64,000 nucleotides of DNA from positions 111,318,620 through 111,382,619 of the forward strand of contig CM060900.1 of NCBI GenBank assembly GCA_030762935.1, read 5' to 3'. The notes under the pieces are model-generated. The model saw only the letters and a list, made by a program, of their open reading frames with translations. It was not told where the DNA came from and searched no databases. Each line of letters begins with the position of its first letter. The first letter of the stretch is position 1. Positions 55,955 through 64,000 of the stretch are shown piece after piece. This DNA comes from Hymenopus coronatus. Taxonomy: Eukaryota > Arthropoda > Insecta > Mantodea > Hymenopodidae. A program made the position numbers and the translations under genes.

Positions 55955-56870
55955 TATTATCAAAAATATCGGTAACGTGTTTGATTAAAATATCATAAGT
56001 TTCACTTATCTTCACGACATATAAAATGTGCTGGGTCTTCAGATTTATTCGGCCTTTAGCACCAGTGGGTTTAAATGCATGACGTCATTATTAGTTCAGG
56101 GAGCTCCTTGTCTAAAAGGAAAGGTGCAAAATTGAAGCTAGAACTGCATGCATTGCCCACCTCGTAAACAGGTTGATGAACTGGGTGGTACAGAACTGTT
56201 TTTCACCAGAACATTTTGTGTGTTCTTTAGTTTTTTATAGATTTTATTCTGTGTATATCAGTTTTCATTTATTGCTGTGAAGAATATGAACAAGCGTTTA
56301 TTGTAACTGGAAAGTTGTACCATTAAAGCCCTTTACGCTAACACAGCCGTCCAATTATTTGAATCCTGTCAGCATAAATGCTGTGATTGCGAATTTACGA
56401 GACGCAAGTGAATGGTCCAAATGTAAACATTGGAACCGTACGATTCAAGTGCCATTTCACTAAGGTGACCTCGAAACTGTTGAGATTCTGCTCATCGTTC
56501 GCTAGTCCTCTGCAAGAGGTAATGTGTGATAAACTCGCTGCCTTGTATTAACGTCATGCACGGACAAACGACTGGTGGCAAGAGTATTTTGTTAATATCT
56601 TGTGAAGTCCTCTTCATTCTCAATACTTAAGTATAATAGATAAATTGTAAGAGAGAAACAAAATCTTACTACATGCAATATGCAGATCCCATTAAGGCAC
56701 ACAATTTACCATATATTGTTTATTCATTTGAATTTCCAAATAATTATACTTTTCTCGTCTGAGGAGTTGTTATTTTACTGTCATGGCCAAGCAAAGAGAA
56801 TTACATTTCAAAGCTGCTGCATAGCGAACCGCTCTTGAAAAGTCTGACTCGCTCTATCTCCTGTACGGTA
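55955..56870 (-). mobile_element. XR repeat, fragmentary, interrupted by about 570 bases
   Basis: TGATTAAAATATCATAAG and CACGACATATAAAATGTG (55980-56030) match the XR centre. GAAGTCCTCTTCATTCTCAA, GATAAATTGTAAGAGAG and AAATCTTACTACATGCA (56600-56680) continue the same order to about 56870. The 56030-56600 segment is foreign to XR and unidentified: no TIR, SINE head or protein motif seen. Both ends of XR are lost. Confidence 0.6.
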
Positions 56871-57170
56871 CAACGAGATATGTAAATGTTAACTGGAAGT
56901 ATACTTGAATTAGCAGGAAGTAGCTAGAATACTGGCTGAACTTCAGTATGAATAAATACCCCAGGCGATGACTTGTAAGCTTCGGAAGGGGGGGGGGGCG
57001 TAAGTCCTACATACGAGGAGGGTAAACGGAGAAAGAAGAAAGAGTAGGAATAATGTATTAAAAGATGTAAATACAACAACGTTTTTAGCATTACATTAAT
57101 TGCTTCATATATTGGATACTTAGCTAACTAAAATAGCACAAACATTTACTACCAAATAAGTAGAGAAAAA
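56871..57170. other. unassigned DNA with (G)11
   Basis: Eleven consecutive G at 56988-56998; nothing else recognised. Confidence 0.4.
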
Positions 57171-57997
57171 TCTGATGTGTTCCATTCACATGACTTTCTC
57201 CACATCCTCTGCAAACGAACTTCTTAACGAAAGATTCTTCTTGTTTCTACTTTGTGCTAATAAGGATAAACATTAGCAAGATGGCGTCATTACTTAATTC
57301 CTTATAAGCAGAAGGAAAATAAGGGGATATACTAGGCTAATGCGATGCTCACATGTTTCAAAACCTGGCACTTTGCAATTGCCATTGAGGTTCGCTTCTT
57401 TGCCTGGTGAGGAGTAAAATAAAAACAGGGATGACTTCTGTTTTAGAAAAATATAGTATTTTAAAAATTAAAACAAAGGAATGTCTTAGAAATGGTTTGC
57501 TCCGTAACAAAATGGTATAGGATATAGACTCTGTGTTTTGACGATATCTACATGTTTTGTCTAGTAAGTCTTTGCCTATCTCTTACGGTTTACCAGTTCT
57601 GCAGAAGCCATTCAGAATGAAGAGGACTTCAGAGGATATACCCCGGAAATTCAAAATATACTTATGTCATGTAAATCTCTTTAATATATGGTATTTTGTC
57701 AAAATCTTTAGAGCTATTATTAACAAAAACAATTTTTTTCCATGTAAGGCCAGTTTGGGGTTGGGGGATTTTCTTGAATTTTTGTGTCACAACCTTGGGA
57801 GTTACTAAACTTAACGGACTCTTTGTCTGAGCTATGCTGCCCCCCACACACGAACCTTTTTCTAAAAATTATTTTTATGGATTCAGGGATCTGAGAATAT
57901 GTATTTCCGGTGAAATCTCGGAATGAAATTTTTATATGAATGCAATACCTATCTACCTACTATGTACATTTTACACATGAGCTAGAGAAAGTAAAAT
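57171..57997 (+). mobile_element. XR repeat, reference full-length copy
   Basis: Left end TCTGATGTGTTCCATTCACA then TGACTTTCTCC; AACATTAGCAAGATGG; GCAGAAGGAAAATAAGGGG; CTCTTACGGTTTACCAG at about 57590-57606; AATGAAGAGGACTTCAGAGG; ATATGGTATTTTGTCAAAAT; GGGGTTGGGGGATTTTCTTG; CCGGTGAAATCTCGGAATG at 57908; CTATCTACCTACTATGTACA; right end GCTAGAGAAAGTAAAAT. Full length is about 827 bases. No frame is conserved across copies, no tRNA head or polyA is seen, and no constant target duplication could be read, so the class is open. Confidence 0.88.
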
Positions 57998-58504
57998 GGT
58001 GTTAGTGAATGTTATAATAGACATAGTCTAATTCTATGGTGGGGAACCATAAGATATGTGAAAAATTTGGTAGGTCACAATCAAATTTTGGCTGTAACTT
58101 GTTCCCAAATAGATCTCGAGCTGTCCAGAAACCTTTGTGGCTCTATTTCAACTCGTACCCTTAACTTTTAATAGGTACAAGATTACCATTAACGTAACTT
58201 ATTCTTGAAATGTCAAAAAGTCGCAAAAAGCTCAAGTTATGGCTCCCCACAACCAAATTCTGCGTTAATATTTCGTTATTAGAAGCTTTTTATCTTTATT
58301 TCGGGTACGTAGCTTTGCAACTAACAGGGCTAACCAACCAGTCGGAGCGATTACCATATGGTAATGTAGTTCGTTTACGTTACGCTACAAAAAGGAGAAA
58401 TCTCTGTTTGGAAAGTGCGAGTCTTCAAAATATTTGTAAATGTAGCTTATAGGATAACTACAAAGGTAAAATGATAACGGTTAGACAACGGAAGGGAATA
58501 CTGT
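57998..58504. other. unassigned DNA
   Basis: An 80-residue plus-strand frame at 58210-58452 has no recognised motif. No repeat found. Confidence 0.4.
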
Positions 58505-58985
58505 ACATTACGACCTATGTAAATCTATAATGGCTAACACCATCGGGAGGATGGTATGAGATGAAGGAAACATTGGAGGCCACAGGCCGCAGGCAGAGAC
58601 CACAGAGACGTGCGGAAGTCTTTAACATTTCTAAACCCGATGAGCGATTTCACTGCTGGGCCACCAGGGTGGTCATGCAAGCAACCCTTTGCTCTGGGAG
58701 CCTCTATGCCCACGAAAAGAAATCTTTTTTGAGAATGTATCTGAGCCATCTGCCCGTACTATCGTACACCATGAATCTGGAATCACACCTGAAAGTTGAG
58801 TGGGAAGGGAATGAGGGGGAAATGATGAAAAGAAAAGCATGATAGATAAGAAACCACACTGGCATTCGGCTGAAAAAAAAAGGGTTGGAATGAGCGGTCG
58901 CCGAGGATCGAACTTGGTTTCTCGAACTGCGGCACCAGCTCGCTCGGTAAATGATAACTATACCATTTAAGCGAAGTGCATTCAA
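58505..58985 (-). mobile_element. SINE-D, about 480 bp, copy 2
   Basis: Minus strand from 58985: a tRNA-like head TTAAATGGTATAGTTATCAT, B-box-like AAGTTCGATCCTCGG, GACCGCTCATTCCAACCC, then GTTTCTTATCTATCATGC, CAACTTTCAGGTGTGATTCC, AGATGGCTCAGATACATTCT and AGATTTACATAGGTCG. The head here is clearer than in the 35925 copy and establishes the orientation. Frames of 71-104 residues are by-products. Confidence 0.68.
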
Positions 58986-59269
58986 AGTGAAGGACGAAAA
59001 CAAAAGGTCTGCTTTCAATGTATGTAAGGTGCATGAAAGACTTAATTATTCGTTAGAGAGATGACGAATATGCAGTTAGTCCGTATACTAAACGTATTTG
59101 ATTAGGACTGAACTTTTTGCTAACGCAAAAATTCTATCGATATTTGTAAACGCTTCTCAAGTGTTCCATTTCATCACAAAAGGTGGGTGTTACCTACATG
59201 TTTCCCTTAATCTAGGAAATCAATATTTTGCATATGGTTACACAATTAAAATTAAAAATTCGATAGGTA

Positions 59270-59415
59270 GAGTAGGACCAAAAAATTCAATGTGTAGCTG
59301 GGATTTGAATCACGGGTATCCCGGTCTCTAGCCGGTTGCTCTATTACTGAGCTACCATGGCAACATGTTGGCATGACATCAAACTCCTCAATTGATTCTC
59401 ATGTTTCCCAGAGAC
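59270..59415 (-). mobile_element. SINE-T, left arm of inverted group
   Basis: Minus strand: GCCATGGTAGCTCAGTAATA GAGC, CCGGCTAGAGACCGGG (four-pair arm with loop), B box GTGATTCAAATCCCAG, then TACACATTGAATTTTTTGG. It mirrors 59640-59780, including sequence upstream of the tRNA-like part. Confidence 0.72.
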
Positions 59416-59550
59416 CGTGGGCTGCATGGTTCAATTCCCGGCTATGGCTTTCAATTTTTCAGTCTCTCTCTACCCATACAACTCTTTTCCTTCACACGGC
59501 TTGTGTGAAAAAACCAAATTAATACAGTTTGACCATAATAGCTGGCAAAA
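59406..59550 (+). mobile_element. SINE-T, 5'-truncated middle copy
   Basis: AGAGACCGTGGGCTGCATGG TTCAATTCCCGG, then TGGCTTTCAATTTTTCAGTC, CTACCCATACAACTC and CACGGCTTGTGTGAAAAAAC. The same 3' end (TATACAACTCCTATCCTACT, CACGGCTTGTGTGAAAAAAC) closes the right copy. Confidence 0.72.
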
Positions 59551-59629
59551 CTATGAAGCCCGGGACTTAAAGTACTTACTACATTGTAAGTCGCCATTGG
59601 GGTATGTCATCTCAAAACAATTTAAGATC

Positions 59630-59840
59630 ACCTTGTGCTTTACCGGAAAACATGCGAGTCAGTTGAGGAATTTAATGACATACCCGCATGTTGCCATGGT
59701 AGCTCAATAGTAAAGCAACCGGCTAGAGACCGGGAGATCCGTGGTTCAAATCCTGGTTATGTCATTAAATTTTTACGTCTGATTCGACCTATACAACTCC
59801 TATCCTACTCACGGCTTGTGTGAAAAAACAATTAAATTAA
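59630..59840 (+). mobile_element. SINE-T, right copy
   Basis: Preceded by ATGCGAGTCAGTTGAGGAAT. Head TGCCATGGTAGCTCAATAGT AAAGC, CCGGCTAGAGACCGGG, B box GTGGTTCAAATCCTGG. Tail ends CACGGCTTGTGTGAAAAAAC AATTAAATTAATG. The acceptor stem does not close, so it is not a tRNA gene. Confidence 0.75.
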
Positions 59841-60239
59841 TGCCATTATAAATGTTTTCTGTATTTTATGTGGTTCTTGGACAAACGATATAGTTCATAT
59901 TTGGTGAAATTTTGCCCCTATATTAGTGGCTACTCTGAAAACTAAAGCGGGTGCATTAAACCAATGAGACAATGGTTTTCAGTTCACAATGTTGAGACGG
60001 AAAGAAAAGAAAATGGAGAAAAAAGAAAATAGGACGGCATATTCATTTGCAGCAGAGGAAAGCCGAACAATCACTGCGAGAAGAAAAGGCATTATCGGCT
60101 GCCCGGATGCCTGTTTCCTTTACTTGTATAACGCAATCTAAAGACAGGGGCGTGCTACAGGAGGCGGAAGCGGACGCAGCAGAGTAAAACATGGCATCGA
60201 ATTTTCTCAGCACTAGTACTAACATAAATGTTGAACATC
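59841..60239. other. unassigned DNA
   Basis: No gene or repeat recognised before the TTAA element. Confidence 0.4.
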
Positions 60240-60363
60240 TTAAGGGGACAAGGTACTCCGAAATGGATAACAGCATACTTCTTTTTAAAGATTTCTTATC
60301 GAAAAGAAAGTTTATGACCTCGATGTTGGTTTAAGATTAGTTTTGGGTGTAGATGTTCATTAC

Positions 60364-60506
60364 ATTTTTACTTTCTCTAGTCCCGTATGCATAATGTACA
60401 CAAGGATAGAGAAGTATTGTTTGCCATCCAAAAATTCGATGTCGATATTTCACCGGAAATACATGTTTTAGGACCCCCTGAATCCAAAAAAAGCATTTTC
60501 AGAAAC

Positions 60507-60549
<43 letters not shown>

Positions 60550-61276
60550 TGTGGACAGCATAGCTCAAAACGGAAAGATGGTTAAATACCATACTAGGTA
60601 CTCAAGTTTGGTATCTTTCAAGGATGCCACACGAAGATTTTCAAGGAAATCCCCCCACCCCTAACTACCCTTTACATGGAAAAATTTTCGAAAATTTTTA
60701 TTTTCTTAAAAATGGCTCTAACGATTTTGATTAAAATGCCACATATTAAAGCCATTTCTATCCCAAATAAAATGTATATCTTGAATTTTCTGGGAATAAC
60801 TTCTAAAGACAGTTTATTCTGGATAAATGTTGCTTAATTTGGCATAACTAGTAAACCGTAAGAGATAGACAAAAACTTACTGTACAAAAATGTAGATCTT
60901 GTTAGAATACACTAGTTCTGTCATACATTTTTTTCGTGGAGCTTACCGTTTTCGAGGTATTCCTTGTTATTGGGCAATTGTGAAGTACTTATACTTTTCT
61001 CAGAGGGATGTGTCCGTTTTTCTTTTGTCCTACTCCTGGCCAAGCAAATAAGCTATTTGCAATGACAATCGCATAACGACAGTTTTTAATACATTTGACT
61101 ATCACTTTAATTTAGCGCATTCCATTACTTCCATTCTACTTATAAGAAACTATGTAATAAGAACATTCTGCTAATGTTTATCTCAATTACCATGGTGTAG
61201 AAAGAAGAATAATCTTTTGTAAGAAGTTTGTTTGTTGAGTAACTACAGAAAGTCATGCGAGTGTAACAAATCAGAT
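60364..61276 (-). mobile_element. XR repeat, full length, inside the TTAA element
   Basis: Low-coordinate end ATTTTTACTTTCTCTAGTCC; high-coordinate end ACTACAGAAAGTCATGCGAG then TGTAACAAATCAGA. All landmarks present, including ATACATGTTTTAGGACCCCC and AAATGGCTCTAACGATTTTG. Its ACACACAC site has grown into a (GT) microsatellite. Confidence 0.88.
60509..60549 (+). repeat. (GT)20 microsatellite inside XR
   Basis: About 41 bases of GT at the position where other XR copies have a short CACACACACGGACC motif, so the array grew in place after insertion. Confidence 0.95.
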
Positions 61277-61950
61277 TCTTTCGTTTTGAACACTAATAAA
61301 ACCTATTATGGGGTTAAGAGGATTTTAAACCATTGAACTACCATTTAAATGCTAGTCTGCATTTCTTTAAAGTTGTTATGCAATGCCCCTTTTTAGAATA
61401 CTTATCTTTAAATTCAGTTTTTTTAGAACAGTATTTTTGGATACTTATGTACCTTTATCTCAGAAACTATTACATAGTTGAAATTTCTGAAGCACAATCG
61501 TGATGCTATAGTATATATTGATTATATTAAGAAAGCAACAACATTGCACGTTTTCCACATTTTTAATTTTTTGAATTTGCAAATATATTTGTTTTTTAAT
61601 TTCTACTGAATTTGTACCATAGCCAAATAATTGAGGTTCAGTAGATAGCTGATTATACTAACAACAAGCATGCAAAAATGTGTTTATGTATTGTAAGTAG
61701 GATCAGAGAAAAAGGTACATGAATTCACATGTTTTAAGACTAAATTTTATTATTTTTCTCCTGAATGAAATGCTTTTTGTAGACTCAACCACATAAGCTA
61801 TTAATGCAAACAACCACTTGAAATAATTGTCATGCTTTATAAAATAATTATAACAAATTTCTGGAAAAACAATTCAATACTTAAGAGCAGTGGTAATTCA
61901 ACTCATTTAAGATGTTATTTCCGTATGTTCAGACTACCTTGTCCCCTTAA

Positions 61951-63079
61951 ATTAAAAACAATGTTTGCTTGTTAACGACGCTGTCAATTACCAGCAACAT
62001 ATCAGCGCCGCCGGTGTGCCGCAGTTTCGTCCCGTTATTTTACATGCCAGTGAATCTACTGACGGACTATTGATTTTAACACACTTAAGAAAATGAATTT
62101 GTGAATTTTGACCAATTGAGAATATAAGAAAATCCATACTGATAACTTTAGGACAATGTACAATGTTTTCCCTTTGGCGCATTTGTAGAAGCTATATAGT
62201 TTTCTCTAAAACATAATGACCTTCAAACTGGATAACCATTAGCAATCAAAAGATGGCCCTGTAATAGGGGCGAGAGGAAACGTAGTAGAATCTGTTTCCT
62301 GTAGACTCCGTAGACTCGGCTTACAAGTGGAGAATCACGCCTCAGTTAAGGGACCAGTAAGTAAGAGTTAGTTTCCAGCCGCAATCTCCTAATCCCGCCT
62401 TTGGCAGAGGAATGGGGCAGGGTTATTATGTTCTGAAAAATACTGTAAATGGATATAGGCGTATGCTTATTAATAGACACCAACAACCTTAAGCTATGTT
62501 TTCTCACAAACCTTTTTTCAACATTTTTTCATACTCAAAATGTAAATGATATTACTGCCTCTCAAAATTGCAATGAAGAAAATTACAATATGATACTTCC
62601 AAGTTCTTTAATATTGACAAATAAATTATTAAATATTGAAAAATCAAGAGTTTTTGAGAGGACAAAGAGTAATGATTGTCCTAAAATATTTAGGAGTTAA
62701 TATAAACCTCTGACACGATATCTCTATTTGTAAACTCATTTACGGCAAAACATTAATTTTGATGTGAATATTTTTATAAAAGAATCTTGTGGGGAATTTT
62801 TATTAGAAACATCTATTTAGATTCATTTTATATTTAAATAACCATCCAAGCTGGAATTTTAAACACAGTAAATATATCACTTTTTTTTTTTTTTTTTTTG
62901 AATAACTATTGTAAATTTTAACGACATATCTCTCATAGTTTAGTTAGTTGTTTCTTGTATTTCCTAAGTGGAGCAGAGAGCTTTGTTACGATGTTTCCGT
63001 GATCAGATTTGAACTTCTAGTTTGTGAGTCCGCCACTATGCGTCAATGTGACGAGAAATTAGCTCGTCGCCCACAGTTG
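61951..63079. other. unassigned AT-rich DNA with (T)19
   Basis: 19 T at 62881-62899. An 83-residue frame at 62449-62700 is AT-biased with no motif. No element recognised. Confidence 0.4.
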
Positions 63080-63320
63080 ACGGAATCATGATTTGCGGAC
63101 GCAAAATGGCGGAATTTTGCCCAGGAACCTTCTTTCAATGTGTGGGCTTCCTTTACATGCAAATAAACATTACACGTGGTCACCCGTTTTACTTCTCTTC
63201 CGAAGAAAGCCACAATAGGCATTTTTGCGTCCAAAAATATCCATCACCCTCCACCAAGTTTGAACCTGCAATTTTGGAACATAGAGGCTAGTATGGTAAT
63301 CACCACACCGCGGAGGGTGA
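63080..63320 (-). mobile_element. SINE-N2 with complete head
   Basis: Minus strand: CCCTCCGCGGTGTGGTGATTACC, B box GCAGGTTCAAACTTGG, TGGAGGGTGATGGATATTTTT, TTTCTTCGGAAGAGAAGTAAAA, GTGTAATGTTTATTTGCATG, GAAGGTTCCTGGGCAAAATT and CGCCATTTTGCGTCCGC. The head is the same as the SINE-N head at 28258 and 35660, while the 3' third is that of N2, proving a shared ancestor. Confidence 0.82.
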
Positions 63321-63339
63321 CATCTCACATAGGTGGATT

Positions 63340-63445
63340 TCCCAAATTTCACAATACATCTGTGTGTCCGTCTGTCAAGTTTGAACCAGCGACATTGGGG
63401 TTCGAAGGCCAGCAGTTAACCAGCTGACTCACCCAGACTAAGTAT
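63340..63445 (-). mobile_element. tRNA-like SINE head, minus strand
   Basis: GTCTGGGTGAGTCAGCTGGT TAACTGCTGGCC and GTCGCTGGTTCAAACTTG have the A-box/B-box order and spacing of a tRNA-like head; no clear body before SINE-N2. Confidence 0.5.
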
Positions 63446-63609
63446 CTAAATTATTGCTAAGACATTCAATTTTAGCACCACAAGGACGAGAGCAATCGTT
63501 GGGTTAATATGCGGAATATGGATGACTTACATTGACCTTGCGTACACGGTTGGAATGTCGGGGTTGGACGATAGACCGTGGACACTCAGCAGTATTTCAT
63601 GAGGTGCGA

Positions 63610-63675
63610 TTTTTTTTTTTTTTTTTGGTAGTGTTTAACGCCCGCTTTAACTACTTTTGGCACCGCAGGCGATGT
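63610..63675 (-). mobile_element. SINE-A, 3' end only, with A tail
   Basis: CGCCTGCGGTGCCAAAAGTA, AAAGCGGGCGTTAAACACTA then CC and (A)17 on the minus strand: the last 50 bases of SINE-A with an intact tail. It shows that the family tail is poly-A. Confidence 0.8.
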
Positions 63676-64000
63676 CTATTTTATGCGTAAATAACCTAAG
63701 GTGACATAAATTATCAGTATTATCGCGTAAACTAGGTCAAAACTGATAATTTCGTAGTGCTCTGTGTATGTATGCATGAAAATTGACATAACTGTCTCAT
63801 AATTAAAATTGTTTTTTTTTAAATCTCTCAGAATGTAGTTACTAACAAAGACTCTCAAGCTTAGAGAGCGCTAGAGCTAAAAGTTTAAAGACCTGTTTGT
63901 CACATTCATAATGACTCTGTACGCACTGTACTGTAACTCCATGGCACGACAGTCCTCGAGGGACCGCTGCATCCCCGAAGGCGTCAGTGCTTGAGGGTGA
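63676..64000. other. unassigned DNA to window end
   Basis: AT-rich to about 63890, then GC-richer to the end. The last 60 bases may be the start of another element cut by the window edge; not identifiable. Confidence 0.35.

Larger units (their letters stand above)
60240..61950. mobile_element. TTAA-bounded inverted-repeat element (piggyBac-like) with nested XR
   Basis: TTAAGGGGACAAGGTACTC at 60240 is mirrored at the right end (GACTACCTTGTCCCCTTAA ending 61950): 17 of the first 19 bases agree. TTAA at both borders is the piggyBac target signature. Without the XR copy at 60364-61276 the element is about 800 bases. No transposase frame, so it would be non-autonomous. Its ends resemble but are not identical to those at 17773/18638 (TTAAGGGACA), suggesting related families. 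Confidence 0.6.

Noticed and set aside
59695..59765. tRNA gene with CTAGAGA loop
   Set aside because: Four-pair anticodon arm present, but the acceptor stem does not close and the sequence is one of several SINE-T copies.

Overview
This looks like a piece of a large, AT-rich animal genome. I found no supportable host protein-coding gene, no rRNA and no intact tRNA gene in the 64 kb. What can be recognised is transposable-element debris. Short tRNA-headed SINEs dominate, several sharing the insect-type core around TAGATTTACGGCACGTAAAAG. Terminal-inverted-repeat (TIR) elements, reverse-transcriptase and transposase fragments and long microsatellites make up the rest. Together these suggest an arthropod, perhaps a polyneopteran insect. 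That placement is inference from repeat style and is not proven.

The main component is a repeat I call XR: about 0.8 kb, at least 20 full or partial copies on both strands, roughly 14 kb or a fifth of the window (hand estimate). XR starts near TCTGATGTGTTCCATTCACA and ends CTAGAGAAAGTAAAA. It carries the 10-mer ACTTTCTCTA near its left end and again, as a hairpin, at its right end. It has no coding capacity I can see and I could not assign it to a known family. Copies lie at about 0.1, 4.4, 9.0, 9.8, 11.1, 12.4, 19.1, 24.1, 25.4, 32.3, 33.5, 36.6, 42.1, 48.7, 52.0, 52.8, 53.8, 56, 57.2 and 60.4 kb.

The SINEs fall into families named here by letter. SINE-G is about 500 bp, has a dinucleotide tail and shows 10-13 bp target duplications. 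SINE-N and N2 share the insect-type core. SINE-A and A2 have the CCGCATGTGGGATTTGTGGT body. SINE-S has a Lys-type tRNA head. SINE-D, E, H, L and T are rarer. Nesting gives relative ages: a SINE-G sits in an XR copy (24 kb), a SINE-N in a SINE-A2 (28 kb), a SINE-A in a TTAA-bounded element (18 kb), an XR copy in another TTAA-bounded element (60 kb), and a Penelope-type fragment in an XR copy (53 kb).

Coding relics are few and broken: a reverse-transcriptase core with FAND in place of FADD (6.1 kb), a DUF4817/mariner-type helix-turn-helix transposase start (31.6 kb), a possible hAT C-terminus (34.9 kb) and a Jockey/I-type LINE C-terminal CCHC motif (46.4 kb). A hammerhead-ribozyme core is readable on the minus strand at 53.15 kb inside the Penelope-type fragment. 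The longest repeat-poor stretches are 13.2-17.6, 19.9-24.1, 38.1-41.9 (broken by SINE-N) and 54.5-56 kb. They are AT-rich and could be intergenic or intronic DNA. I see no evidence of a new multigene system. The most notable items are XR, the hammerhead fragment and the TIR elements that carry tRNA-like modules.
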